From: Larix sibirica
Lineage: Eukaryota; Streptophyta; Pinopsida; Pinales; Pinaceae
Assembly (NCBI GenBank): GCA_004151065.3
Contig: NWUY0300057778.1
Span: 7,877 to 30,889, forward strand
Direction: 5' to 3'
Length of the DNA: 23,013 nt
This document shows positions 1-7,735 of the stretch, piece by piece. The notes below the pieces were generated by a model that was not told the DNA's origin, searched no databases, and saw only the letters and a list, made by a program, of their open reading frames with translations. Every line of letters begins with the position of its first letter. Positions within the stretch are counted from its first letter, which is position 1. Both the position numbers and the translations under genes were made by a program.

Positions 1-20
1 CTCACACATTAGGGGGCATC

Positions 21-786
21 TGTTATAAAAATATTGGTCACACTTGTCCCATAGATGCTATGATGGTCGATCTTACCCATTTACCTATTTTGCAGACTCC
101 CTTAGTCTCTAATTAGCTATGAACAACAATTATTCTTTGAGAAACATCTTAAACAAATGTATTTTCCAAGATGTATATGACCTACATGTATCTAGCCCGT
201 GTCTATGTGACATTTCTTTGCCTAGCCCACATACATGTCTATTCGAGGGTAAAAAAATAAAAAATAAAAAGTTGCTTTACAGGAAATGCTTTTGTTTTGG
301 TCGTTCCCAACTGTCCCAATCCCGTAAATAACTACTCATAACTTCCCTAGCTGCCTCCCCATCAGTATAAAAAAGGCATAGGATAAGGAAAATGAGGACC
401 TAATTATTGGAGAGTACCCTCATGTCGTTGGATTACAATTATATCTAAACGCTCCATTTTCCCTGGTTTGCAAAATCCCCTCTCCTCTATCTGAAACCAT
501 TTTTCAGCCATTGTTGAGAGACCATATCGTGCTAAAGGATTGAAGTGATTATTTTGAGCATATCTCTTATAGTGAATCGGATTGAGTGTATGAAAGGCAT
601 GGGTGGAAGGACTCGATCTCGGTTCTAGAATGGTGTGCAACGCGATTCGGGTGAAATCTATCCATTTGTAAACTTGTTATTTTATAAAAGAACTCTCTTT
701 TTCATTCGATTTTAGTATTTTAATTTCAATTTTTAATTCTTGAATTTTGGATGAGTTATTCAACCATACTTCTACAAATTACATCT
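21..786 (+). mobile_element. LTR-like segment, copy 1 (solo or truncated)
   Basis: The segment starts with TGTTAT just after a purine-rich stretch (ATTAGGGGG at 8-16), as an LTR does after a polypurine tract. It carries a good TATA box (AGTATAAAAAAGG, 364-376) about 340 bp in, and T-rich sequence follows. The right edge is uncertain: I place it near 786, before TCTTTGCGGCAAC, and see no clear primer-binding site. The short reading frames inside it are not protein-like. The family is probably a gypsy-type element, inferred only from structure. From position 37 on it appears identical to the copy at 2575-3340. Confidence 0.45.
364..376 (+). promoter_or_regulatory. TATA box of LTR copy 1
   Basis: AGTATAAAAAAGG lies in the position expected of the U3/R border in the LTR-like segment. 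The same box recurs at 2918-2930 in copy 2. It would have driven element transcription on the plus strand. Confidence 0.4.
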
Positions 787-1053
787 TTGCGGCAACAACT
801 ACTTTCATTTCGATCTTTGCTCATTTTCAGGTTAAATATTGAGGAATTTGGTGAGAAGATTGGAGTAGTGTTAGCCTAGGGATTCTACATCAACTGTTTG
901 GATTCTGGGTAAGTTATAGTTTTAACCTTTCTTTGTCTATTTCAAGAAATTATGCTTGCAAAGGGTTTGAATATGGTTTGCTTGAATATTTTGAGTTTTC
1001 TTTTGGGTATCCCTCTTTGGTGGTTTATCCCAAAGGCTACTAGGGTAGTTTAA

Positions 1054-1944
1054 ATTCCTGAAACAAAATCTGTTGAAGAGGTAGAACAACAAACTCTGGA
1101 TGTTAGGAAGTTTGGTCGAGCAAGGAAACAACCAAAAACGAATAGCCCACCCAAATTTCACTCTGCTTTTGCGCTATTTTCCATAGATGACGATCCTAGG
1201 TCGGTGAAGGAAGCATTTGGATCGACAAAGAGAATTTTTTTGGAAAAGGGTCATGGAAGAAAAGATGGAGTCCTTAAAGAATAGTGAAACATGGGATCTA
1301 GTTGCGTTACCAAATGGAAGGAAACTTGTCGACAGTAAGAGGGTATTTAGGAAAAAATTGAATGCAGTAGGTCAAGTCAAGATGTACAAGGATTGACTGG
1401 TACTGAAAGGGTATTCACAAGTCGATGGAGTCAACTTCGGTGATGTTTTCTCACTTGTTGCTAAGCTAACTTCCATAAGAGTACTAATGTATTTAGCTGC
1501 AACATTTGATCATGAGATAGAGTAGATGGATGTAAAGACAACGTTATTTCATGGTGATATTGAAGAAGAGATTTATATGAAGCAGCCTAAACGTTTTATA
1601 GTGGAAGGAGAAAAAGTGCTAGTTTGTAAGCTCAAGAAGTCTCTCTAAGTCTGAAGCAATTGTCGAGGATGTAGTCTCAAAAGTTCTATACGTATATCCA
1701 ACAGTTGGGGTTTGTGAGAAGTCAAGATGATCACTGTGTGCATGGAAAGCAATTAAGTGATCACTTTGTATGTGGTTTAATATGTCGACAACATGTTGTC
1801 AGTCATAAATAACATGGATCTGATAAAGGAGATGAAATTGTAGCTATCCTCCAAGTTCGACATGAAGGATCTCAGAGCAAGAAATTTCCTTGGAATGGAA
1901 ATATAGAGAGATAGAGAAAGTAGAACACTTTGGTTAAGTTAGAG
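1054..1944 (+). pseudogene. Ty1/copia pol relic, copy 1 (linker and 5' part of reverse transcriptase)
   Basis: Three-frame reading gives fragments of copia polyprotein in order. First comes a linker ending in SPPKFHSAFALFSIDDD (about 1143-1190). The RT start follows (MEEKMESLKNSETWDLV from 1254), then the region around MDVKTTLFHGDIEEEIYMKQ (about 1527-1585). The YVDD box is read as YVDNM near 1783-1797. Stops interrupt it (TGA in YKD*LV, TAG before MDVK, TAG near 1671), and a frameshift sits near 1648 at the KSLYG position. No gag, protease or integrase core is present upstream. It ends abruptly at the undetermined base 1945, where unrelated sequence begins. It cannot encode a working enzyme. 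Assignment to copia pol is secure; the lineage is not resolved. Confidence 0.85.
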
Positions 1945-1945
1945 N
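1945..1945. other. Undetermined base (n), probable sequence join
   Basis: This is the only ambiguous base in the window. It falls exactly where similarity to copia pol ends and unrelated sequence starts. A single n at such a point is what some assemblers write when two contigs are joined without a verified overlap. Confidence 0.9.
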
Positions 1946-2574
1946 GCTCAATGATCTACCCCTGTGGAATTTCACACATTAATGATTGGTAATCACACGG
2001 TTTCTTACTATGTTTGACTTCAAGACATCTATTCATATAATCTAGATTCGTACCACTGTCGTTTGGTTTGAAGACCTTGAGTCCCTATATAGCACCACAT
2101 CATTATGCTATGACTCAGGTTGCATTGGATTTACACTTACTCAGTTTTGGCGCTGATACTTATGGATATTGCTCTGTTCAATCCTATTTATAGATATCTT
2201 CATTTGATTTTGAGACACAAGTCCACTTTGTATTTTCATGGCTATGATATTCCTTTTAGACATAGATCCACTTTGTATCTTCGTAGATGTGCTTTATTTT
2301 TTTACATAGATCCATGTTATATCTTTGTCGCCATGATCACTGCTTCTATATACTTCATTGACCCACAATCTACTTGATTTGGTGGTCATGATTTTTGTCA
2401 ATCTGGGCATGCCCACCTCAGGAATACAAGTTTTAACTTGATCAGTTGCAGGTAGCGCATATGGCTAATTTTCTGGGAAATTCTGTCTAGGTCATTTCTA
2501 CACTCACTTCTGAAATGTTTATAATGTATTTTGGCCATCATATTTCCCTCTGAACTCACACATTAGGGGGAATC
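1946..2574 (+). mobile_element. Probable 3' internal end of an LTR element
   Basis: This 630-bp stretch has no recognisable protein. It ends in ATTAGGGGGAATC directly before the LTR-like TGTTAT at 2575, so it is best read as the 3' untranslated part and polypurine tract of the element owning that LTR. An 85-codon open frame at 2120-2377 is mostly a by-product of the 45-bp repeats inside it and matches no family I know. Confidence 0.35.
2213..2340 (+). repeat. Three imperfect 44-45 bp tandem repeats
   Basis: Units start at about 2213, 2258 and 2304 (the last measured from its ACATAG). They share AGACAYARRTCCACTTTGTA followed by a T-rich half. The third unit is the most diverged. They lie in the non-coding 3' end of the LTR element. 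Confidence 0.65.
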
Positions 2575-3340
2575 TGTTATAGCATCTTTTGTCACACTTG
2601 TCCCATAGATGCTATGATGGTCGATCTTACCCATTTACCTATTTTGCAGACTCCCTTAGTCTCTAATTAGCTATGAACAACAATTATTCTTTGAGAAACA
2701 TCTTAAACAAATGTATTTTCCAAGATGTATATGACCTACATGTATCTAGCCCGTGTCTATGTGACATTTCTTTGCCTAGCCCACATACATGTCTATTCGA
2801 GGGTAAAAAAATAAAAAATAAAAAGTTGCTTTACAGGAAATGCTTTTGTTTTGGTCGTTCCCAACTGTCCCAATCCCGTAAATAACTACTCATAACTTCC
2901 CTAGCTGCCTCCCCATCAGTATAAAAAAGGCATAGGATAAGGAAAATGAGGACCTAATTATTGGAGAGTACCCTCATGTCGTTGGATTACAATTATATCT
3001 AAACGCTCCATTTTCCCTGGTTTGCAAAATCCCCTCTCCTCTATCTGAAACCATTTTTCAGCCATTGTTGAGAGACCATATCGTGCTAAAGGATTGAAGT
3101 GATTATTTTGAGCATATCTCTTATAGTGAATCGGATTGAGTGTATGAAAGGCATGGGTGGAAGGACTCGATCTCGGTTCTAGAATGGTGTGCAACGCGAT
3201 TCGGGTGAAATCTATCCATTTGTAAACTTGTTATTTTATAAAAGAACTCTCTTTTTCATTCGATTTTAGTATTTTAATTTCAATTTTTAATTCTTGAATT
3301 TTGGATGAGTTATTCAACCATACTTCTACAAATTACATCT
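2575..3340 (+). mobile_element. LTR-like segment, copy 2
   Basis: This is the second copy of the segment at 21-786, offset by 2554 bp. The polypurine tract (ATTAGGGGG, 2562-2570) lies directly upstream and the TATA box is at 2918-2930. The first 16 bases of its LTR differ from copy 1 at six positions (2582-2590), and there is one further difference in the upstream flank (2571). From 2591 on I see no difference. The right boundary is as uncertain as in copy 1. Confidence 0.45.
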
Positions 3341-4230
3341 TTGCGGCAACAACTACTTTCATTTCGATCTTTGCTCATTTTCAGGTTAAATATTGAGGAA
3401 TTTGGTGAGAAGATTGGAGTAGTGTTAGCCTAGGGATTCTACATCAACTGTTTGGATTCTGGGTAAGTTATAGTTTTAACCTTTCTTTGTCTATTTCAAG
3501 AAATTATGCTTGCAAAGGGTTTGAATATGGTTTGCTTGAATATTTTGAGTTTTCTTTTGGGTATCCCTCTTTGGTGGTTTATCCCAAAGGCTACTAGGGT
3601 AGTTTAAATTCCTGAAACAAAATCTGTTGAAGAGGTAGAACAACAAACTCTGGATGTTAGGAAGTTTGGTCGAGCAAGGAAACAACCAAAAACGAATAGC
3701 CCACCCAAATTTCACTCTGCTTTTGCGCTATTTTCCATAGATGACGATCCTAGGTCGGTGAAGGAAGCATTTGGATCGACAAAGAGAATTTTTTTGGAAA
3801 AGGGTCATGGAAGAAAAGATGGAGTCCTTAAAGAATAGTGAAACATGGGATCTAGTTGCGTTACCAAATGGAAGGAAACTTGTCGACAGTAAGAGGGTAT
3901 TTAGGAAAAAATTGAATGCAGTAGGTCAAGTCAAGATGTACAAGGATTGACTGGTACTGAAAGGGTATTCACAAGTCGATGGAGTCAACTTCGGTGATGT
4001 TTTCTCACTTGTTGCTAAGCTAACTTCCATAAGAGTACTAATGTATTTAGCTGCAACATTTGATCATGAGATAGAGTAGATGGATGTAAAGACAACGTTA
4101 TTTCATGGTGATATTGAAGAAGAGATTTATATGAAGCAGCCTAAACGTTTTATAGTGGAAGGAGAAAAAGTGCTAGTTTGTAAGCTCAAGAAGTCTCTCT
4201 AAGTCTGAAGCAATTGTCGAGGATGTAGTC
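2591..4230 (+). repeat. Second copy of a 1640-bp identical tract (first copy 37-1676)
   Basis: Line-by-line comparison at offset 2554 shows no substitution or indel between 37-1676 and 2591-4230. The tract covers most of the LTR-like segment, the junction and the start of copia RT, including the same stop codons and the same frameshift. On both sides the sequences remain related but differ: seven mismatches in the 36 bp to the left, and roughly a fifth to a quarter of positions plus small indels over about 268 bp to the right. Confidence 0.85.
2918..2930 (+). promoter_or_regulatory. TATA box of LTR copy 2
   Basis: AGTATAAAAAAGG, identical to the box at 364-376, in the matching position of the second LTR-like copy. 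Confidence 0.4.
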
Positions 4231-5311
4231 AAGTTTGATAAGTATATTCAAAAGCTGGGATAGTGAGAATTCAAGTAGATCACTGTGTGTATTTGAAGAA
4301 AGTCAAGGATCACTTCGTATGTGTATCTTTGTATGTCAGCGACATGTTGTTAGTTGGAAACAACATGGATTTGATAAAAGAAGTGAAATTGCAGTTATCC
4401 TCAAAGTTCGACGTGAAGGATCTCGGAGCAACAAATTTCATTCTTGGAATGGAAATAAAGTGAGATCGAGCAGAAAGAAATCTTTGGTTAAATCAAAGAA
4501 AATATGTTGAGACAATATTGAAACATTTCAACATGCAAGAGAGTAGACTAGTCAAGGTGCCTATTCCTATGGGAGTCAATCTATCTGCTAAAAAATGTCC
4601 TAATACACAAGAAGAAATAGAGTACATGTTACATGTGCCCTATGCTAGTGATGTTGGTAGTCTAATGTATGCTATGGTCTATACATGATCATATATTTTC
4701 CATGCAACGAGAGTATTGAGAAGGTATATGTCGACACTTGGAAAAGAGCAGTGGAACACAATCACGAGAGTATTAAGGTATTTGTCCAACATGATGGATT
4801 ACATGATCTGTTATGGATGATAGTTTTAGGACAAAAGGAAATCAATGTACATGGTTTTTTCAATTCCGACTAGGCTGGATCTATCGACCATAGACAATCG
4901 ACTAGTGTATATGTGTTCAAAATAATCGATGGAGTAGTAAGTTGGATGAGTAGTAGGTATTCGGTTGTCGCACTGCCGACTACTGAGGATGAATACATGG
5001 AAAATACACATGCATGAAAGACAGTTATTTGGTTGCATAGGCTATTTTCAGATGTTGGATTCTGATATCATGCTGTTAGGTTGGATTGTGACAGTCAGAG
5101 TGCAATTTTTCTAGCAAAGAATCCAACATATCATTCAAACAGAAAACACATTGATGTTCAATACCATTTTGTGAGGGAGATGGTGGAGAACTAGAAGGTG
5201 TTACTGGAAAAGGTAGGCATGGTAAAAAATGTTGCAGACTCATTAACCACGTCAGTGAGTACATAGAAGTTTTCCTAGTGTAGGGAAACGATGGTCTTCT
5301 TAGCTCTGTGA
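3608..5311 (+). pseudogene. Ty1/copia pol relic, copy 2 (reverse transcriptase and RNase H)
   Basis: This is the longer of the two copia relics. In order it shows the same linker and RT start as copy 1, then VDHCVYLKKVKDHFVCVSLY (from about 4276) followed by a damaged catalytic box, YVSDM instead of YVDDM. Next come NNMDLIKEVKLQLSSKFDVK and GATNFILGMEIK, the RT end (VPIPMGVNLSAKK near 4557), and RNase H blocks: GQKEINVHGFFNSD, STSVYVFKIIDGVVSWMS, TTEDEYM (about 4830-4998), then LDCDSQSAIFLAKNPTYHS and HIDVQYHFVREMV. The family's C-terminus ends at TGA 5309-5311. Several stops and frameshifts disrupt it, and gag, protease and integrase are absent. It is certainly copia-derived and non-functional. 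Confidence 0.9.
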
Positions 5312-5349
5312 ACGAATGTTTTGTATCTCTTGTTAATGCAAAGAAGACA

Positions 5350-5366
5350 ATAAGTGGGAAAATGGT
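5350..5366 (+). other. Polypurine tract of the copia element
   Basis: ATAAGTGGGAAAATGGT lies 40 bp after the pol stop and directly before TGAAATG. Copia elements have an AAGTGGGAGA-type tract at this place as the plus-strand primer site. The match is good and the context is right. Confidence 0.55.
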
Positions 5367-5912
5367 TGAAATGTTATGTTCTTTACACATGGATCAATTG
5401 GTAAAGTTGATAGTTGACTGGGATAATTCAATTGGAGTTGGAGGAAACAGAGGGGGAAGTTTGGTTGGCCAACAGACTAGATTAGTTTTTTGGTTAAAGG
5501 AAAACAATTGATCGACAATAAGTTGATGCAACGATTGGAAGCTCAATGGGAAATCGACCAAAGTTGACCCAATCAAGTTGACTATAACATAATAACCGAA
5601 AGTCGTTAGGAAGTTATAGATTGTCATTAATGAGCAATTGTTTGTATTGCATCTATAAATAATATGTAATGTCTATGAATTATGTATCATGGAGTAATGT
5701 AACGAAGTGTGATTTGTAGTCTAGCAAGTCACGGTTGTAAACACCCATTTTTTAGTGTTTGATTAATAGATGAGTGAAATCTCACTACTTTGCTGGTCAT
5801 CCCTAGGAGAGGGGTTTCCAGGGTAATTTATGTGTAATGTGTTAAATTTGTTGTCTGCCATTGTCTATGCTTAATTGTTTAACTATATAAATAATTTTGC
5901 AAACCTGTTGTA
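5367..5912 (+). mobile_element. Copia LTR (about 546 bp)
   Basis: It begins TGAAATG just after the polypurine tract and follows the pol end by 55 bp. A TATA box (CTATAAATA, 5653-5661) lies in the middle. It ends near CTGTTGTA, next to a primer-binding-site-like sequence. An LTR between a pol end and a primer-binding site means either that a second element once followed in tandem, or that the site is a chance match. Its edges are not confirmed by a partner LTR, since none is visible in the window. The 67-codon frame inside is not meaningful. Confidence 0.55.
5653..5661 (+). promoter_or_regulatory. TATA box of the copia LTR
   Basis: CTATAAATA sits about 290 bp into the LTR, a usual distance for the U3/R border of a copia LTR. 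Confidence 0.35.
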
Positions 5913-5913
5913 A

Positions 5914-5929
5914 TCGGTATTAGATCCTA
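5914..5929 (+). other. Primer-binding-site-like sequence (initiator tRNA-Met type)
   Basis: TCGGTATTAGATCCTA matches the plant copia site TTGGTATCAGAGCCTA at 13 of 16 positions, and it follows the LTR end within two bases. Two of the three differences are C/T changes. The apparent stop codon of the minus-strand PMD relic (5927-5929) overlaps it, so one of the two boundaries must be wrong or the insertion cut into the gene. Confidence 0.4.
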
Positions 5930-5989
5930 CAGGAGGAAAGGGTGGTCGACCGATTGGTGGAGGATGAGATGGTGGTTGGATCCTCCATG

Positions 5990-6110
5990 AGGAGTATGAT
6001 ATATAGGAGGAGGTGTTGGTGGGTTGGATCTGCTAGGAGGAGGAGGTGGTTTTGGTTCAACTCTTCCAAGAGGAGGAGGAGGAGGTGGTGGGCCGACTCC
6101 ACCAAGAGGA
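5990..6110 (-). other. Proline-rich tail encoded by the PMD relic
   Basis: The plus strand shows GGAGGAGG runs. Read on the minus strand these are proline-rich: GVGPPPPPPPLGRVEPKPP followed by SRSNPPTPPPIYHTP. This gives no sensible protein on the plus strand, where the frame is Arg/Trp-rich. A branch-point-like CTAAC (minus, 6172-6168) and acceptor-like CTAAG (6155-6151) lie just upstream, so it may be a separate last exon. Confidence 0.5.
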
Positions 6111-6580
6111 ATCGGAGTAACACCACCCTCATCATCGAATTTGAAGAGCTCTTAGAAGATGTAATAGGTTAGAAGCATAAAAACATGATGCATCAAAGAT
6201 GTCATATAACATGGGAGGGCCCACCATAATGTCAAGAGGCCTGGGTCCCATAGGATCTGGTTGACCTAAACAAGGCACACTCCTCGTTAGGCCAACAATG
6301 TAGATAATCGTTCCACCACCTTCTGGTGGAATATACTACCTAGCCTGCGTCACAAACCAAGTATCTATAATTGATTCAAATCCTCAAACTCATCCATTTC
6401 CTCATATTGTTGGGGAGGTGCATCCCCAACATAAGTGCCAATGTTTTCAAAATAGTACATAACAATAATTAAACAATTTAAAGAAAATGTTATAATAAAT
6501 TACATATGCATTAAATTAGACAATACAATGTGACTAGATTAATCAAAACATAATGCTAATATTAACGCTTCCATCTGGTG

Positions 6581-6591
6581 GCTCACCCTAG
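6581..6591 (-). other. Possible 5' splice site in the PMD relic
   Basis: On the minus strand TTTACCTAGG is followed by GTGAGC, a good plant donor, exactly where the long frame stops looking protein-like. The next coding-like block starts near 6440. The acceptor between them is not clear, so this is a suggestion. Confidence 0.3.
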
Positions 6592-6938
6592 GTAAACAGG
6601 ATGTTGAGACATCCTCGCTAATCCATCCATGCATATGGGTATGACATAAGATTTAGGTTTGATCACCCTAAATGGAAAGAAACTCCAATGTCTCTGTAGT
6701 GATCCTACCTAGGAACTCTAGCTAGCCCTTCTTGGCAAACATATGCCCCCACATGTGCATCCACACCTCAATCATCGACCTAGGAGGGTGGAGGTCGAAT
6801 GATGGCCAAGTGAATGAAAACCTCTCAAAAAATAAACAAAATAACTTAGAATAAAATGGGAATCCTGTTCTGCCATCAAACATGACATGATAATGATCTA
6901 GAGAAAAACAAAATTGTCACAAAAAAATGGTAGACCAC

Positions 6939-7046
6939 CTAATGCATTGGGATCTCCGCACCAAAGAACCAACATAATATAATAGTGGGAAACTAATGCA
7001 TTGGGATCTCCGCACTAAAGAACCAACATAATATAATAGTGGGAAC
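6939..7046 (-). repeat. 54-bp in-frame tandem duplication inside the PMD relic
   Basis: Units 6939-6992 and 6993-7046 differ at only two or so positions. A third partial match (CTAATGCATTG) begins at 7047. The unit is exactly 18 codons and keeps the reading frame, doubling the block CIRFPLLYYVGSLVRRSQ. The two units are close to identical, so the duplication is young relative to the stops, or has been homogenised. Confidence 0.9.
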
Positions 7047-7629
7047 CTAATGCATTGCCCATCAGTAGTGTAGTGGGGCACTACCATGACCAAAAGTGAG
7101 AGGCACCTAACCTGCTTTGCACCAAAAGAAGTTATGCACAACTAGCCACCAGCTACTTGGAAGTCATTAGGGGTAGTGGTGACCTCACTAACATATCTAT
7201 GAACATATGTTAGCTGAGTTCCTCTTGCATTATTGTGCGGGACATTGGGGAAATGGGGAAAATCCTTCCCTCTCATGGATAGCCCGTTGATGAAATATAT
7301 GCCCTCCTCTATGGGTTGTAACCACAGATCATGACCCACCCTAAATGCATGTAAATGATAATCCTAATGATGGATCAACAACATCAGTATTCAAGAGTGA
7401 CCCCTCAACAATGTAGCCTCCTCATAATACTTGAGGAGGTAAACAATCTGCAAGAGGACATGGGTCTGCGGTGTAATAGGGTAAGGTAGAGAATCCCTCT
7501 CCCTCTCTAGGGCACCCCACGCTCATACAACATTGTACAAGTCGAGGCACTACTATTGCTCCTGTTGATGGCCTCATCACTCCTGTCTCTGATTCACATA
7601 TAAGTTTCGTTAGAAACATAGACACATGC

Positions 7630-7652
7630 ATATATATATATATATATATATA
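7630..7652. repeat. (AT)n microsatellite
   Basis: About 11 TA dinucleotides in a row, 60 bp upstream of the apparent start of the PMD frame. It may have served as an AT-rich promoter element, but nothing shows this. Confidence 0.95.
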
Positions 7653-7735
7653 AAACATAACAAATTAATTAACGTACATGTTTCTTTATCAAAACCATAA
7701 AATATTTTTTTTCTCAAAACAAATCACAACATGAT

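Larger units (their letters stand above)
5927..7570 (-). pseudogene. Plant mobile domain (PMD)-like protein, pseudogene
   Basis: Reading the minus strand from about 7570 to 6587 gives one continuous frame of about 328 codons with ten stops and no frameshift. Recognisable blocks are LLRGHS, HLHAFRVGHDLWLQPIEEG, IYFINGLSMRGKDFPHFP, VRCLSLLVMVVPHYTTDG, FDGRTGFPFYSKLF, FFERFSFTWPSFDLHPPRS and VWMHMWGHMFAKKG. The layout resembles the PMD (aminotransferase-like) family, found in plant transposon proteins and the MAIN/MAIL proteins. After a possible splice donor (AGG then GTGAGC, 6586) come an acidic block (APPQQYEEMDEFEDLNQ), a block with YIPPEGGGTIIYIVGLTRSV and PMGPRPLDIMVGPPMLYDIF, and a proline-rich tail (5990-6110). 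Two frame changes separate these blocks and could be introns or indels. PMD assignment rests on motif layout from memory. The coding end past the proline tail is doubtful because a copia junction lies there. Confidence 0.55.

Noticed and set aside
119-331. 70-codon plus frame (repeated at 2673-2885)
   Set aside because: It lies in the U3 part of an LTR-like segment, is low-complexity near its end, and matches no family. Its second copy is part of the identical tract, so repetition does not show selection.
404-640. 78- and 74-codon minus frames (404-640, 937-1161 and their copies 2554 bp on)
   Set aside because: They are antisense to the LTR leader and to copia pol; the plus strand carries the recognisable protein.
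4685-5390. Minus-strand frames of 70 and 104 codons over copia RNase H
   Set aside because: They are shadows of the plus-strand RNase H blocks.
5942-6172. Arg/Trp-rich plus frame and Leu-rich minus frame
   Set aside because: Both are other-frame readings of the proline-rich PMD tail on the minus strand.
7630-7652. AT repeat as a TATA promoter for the PMD gene
   Set aside because: A plain microsatellite; its position upstream of the frame may be coincidence and no start site can be defined.
7422-7658. 78-codon minus frame starting upstream of the PMD blocks
   Set aside because: The PMD-like sequence (TPQTHVLLQIVYLLKYYEEA, then LLRGHS) is in a different minus frame, collinear with the later blocks.
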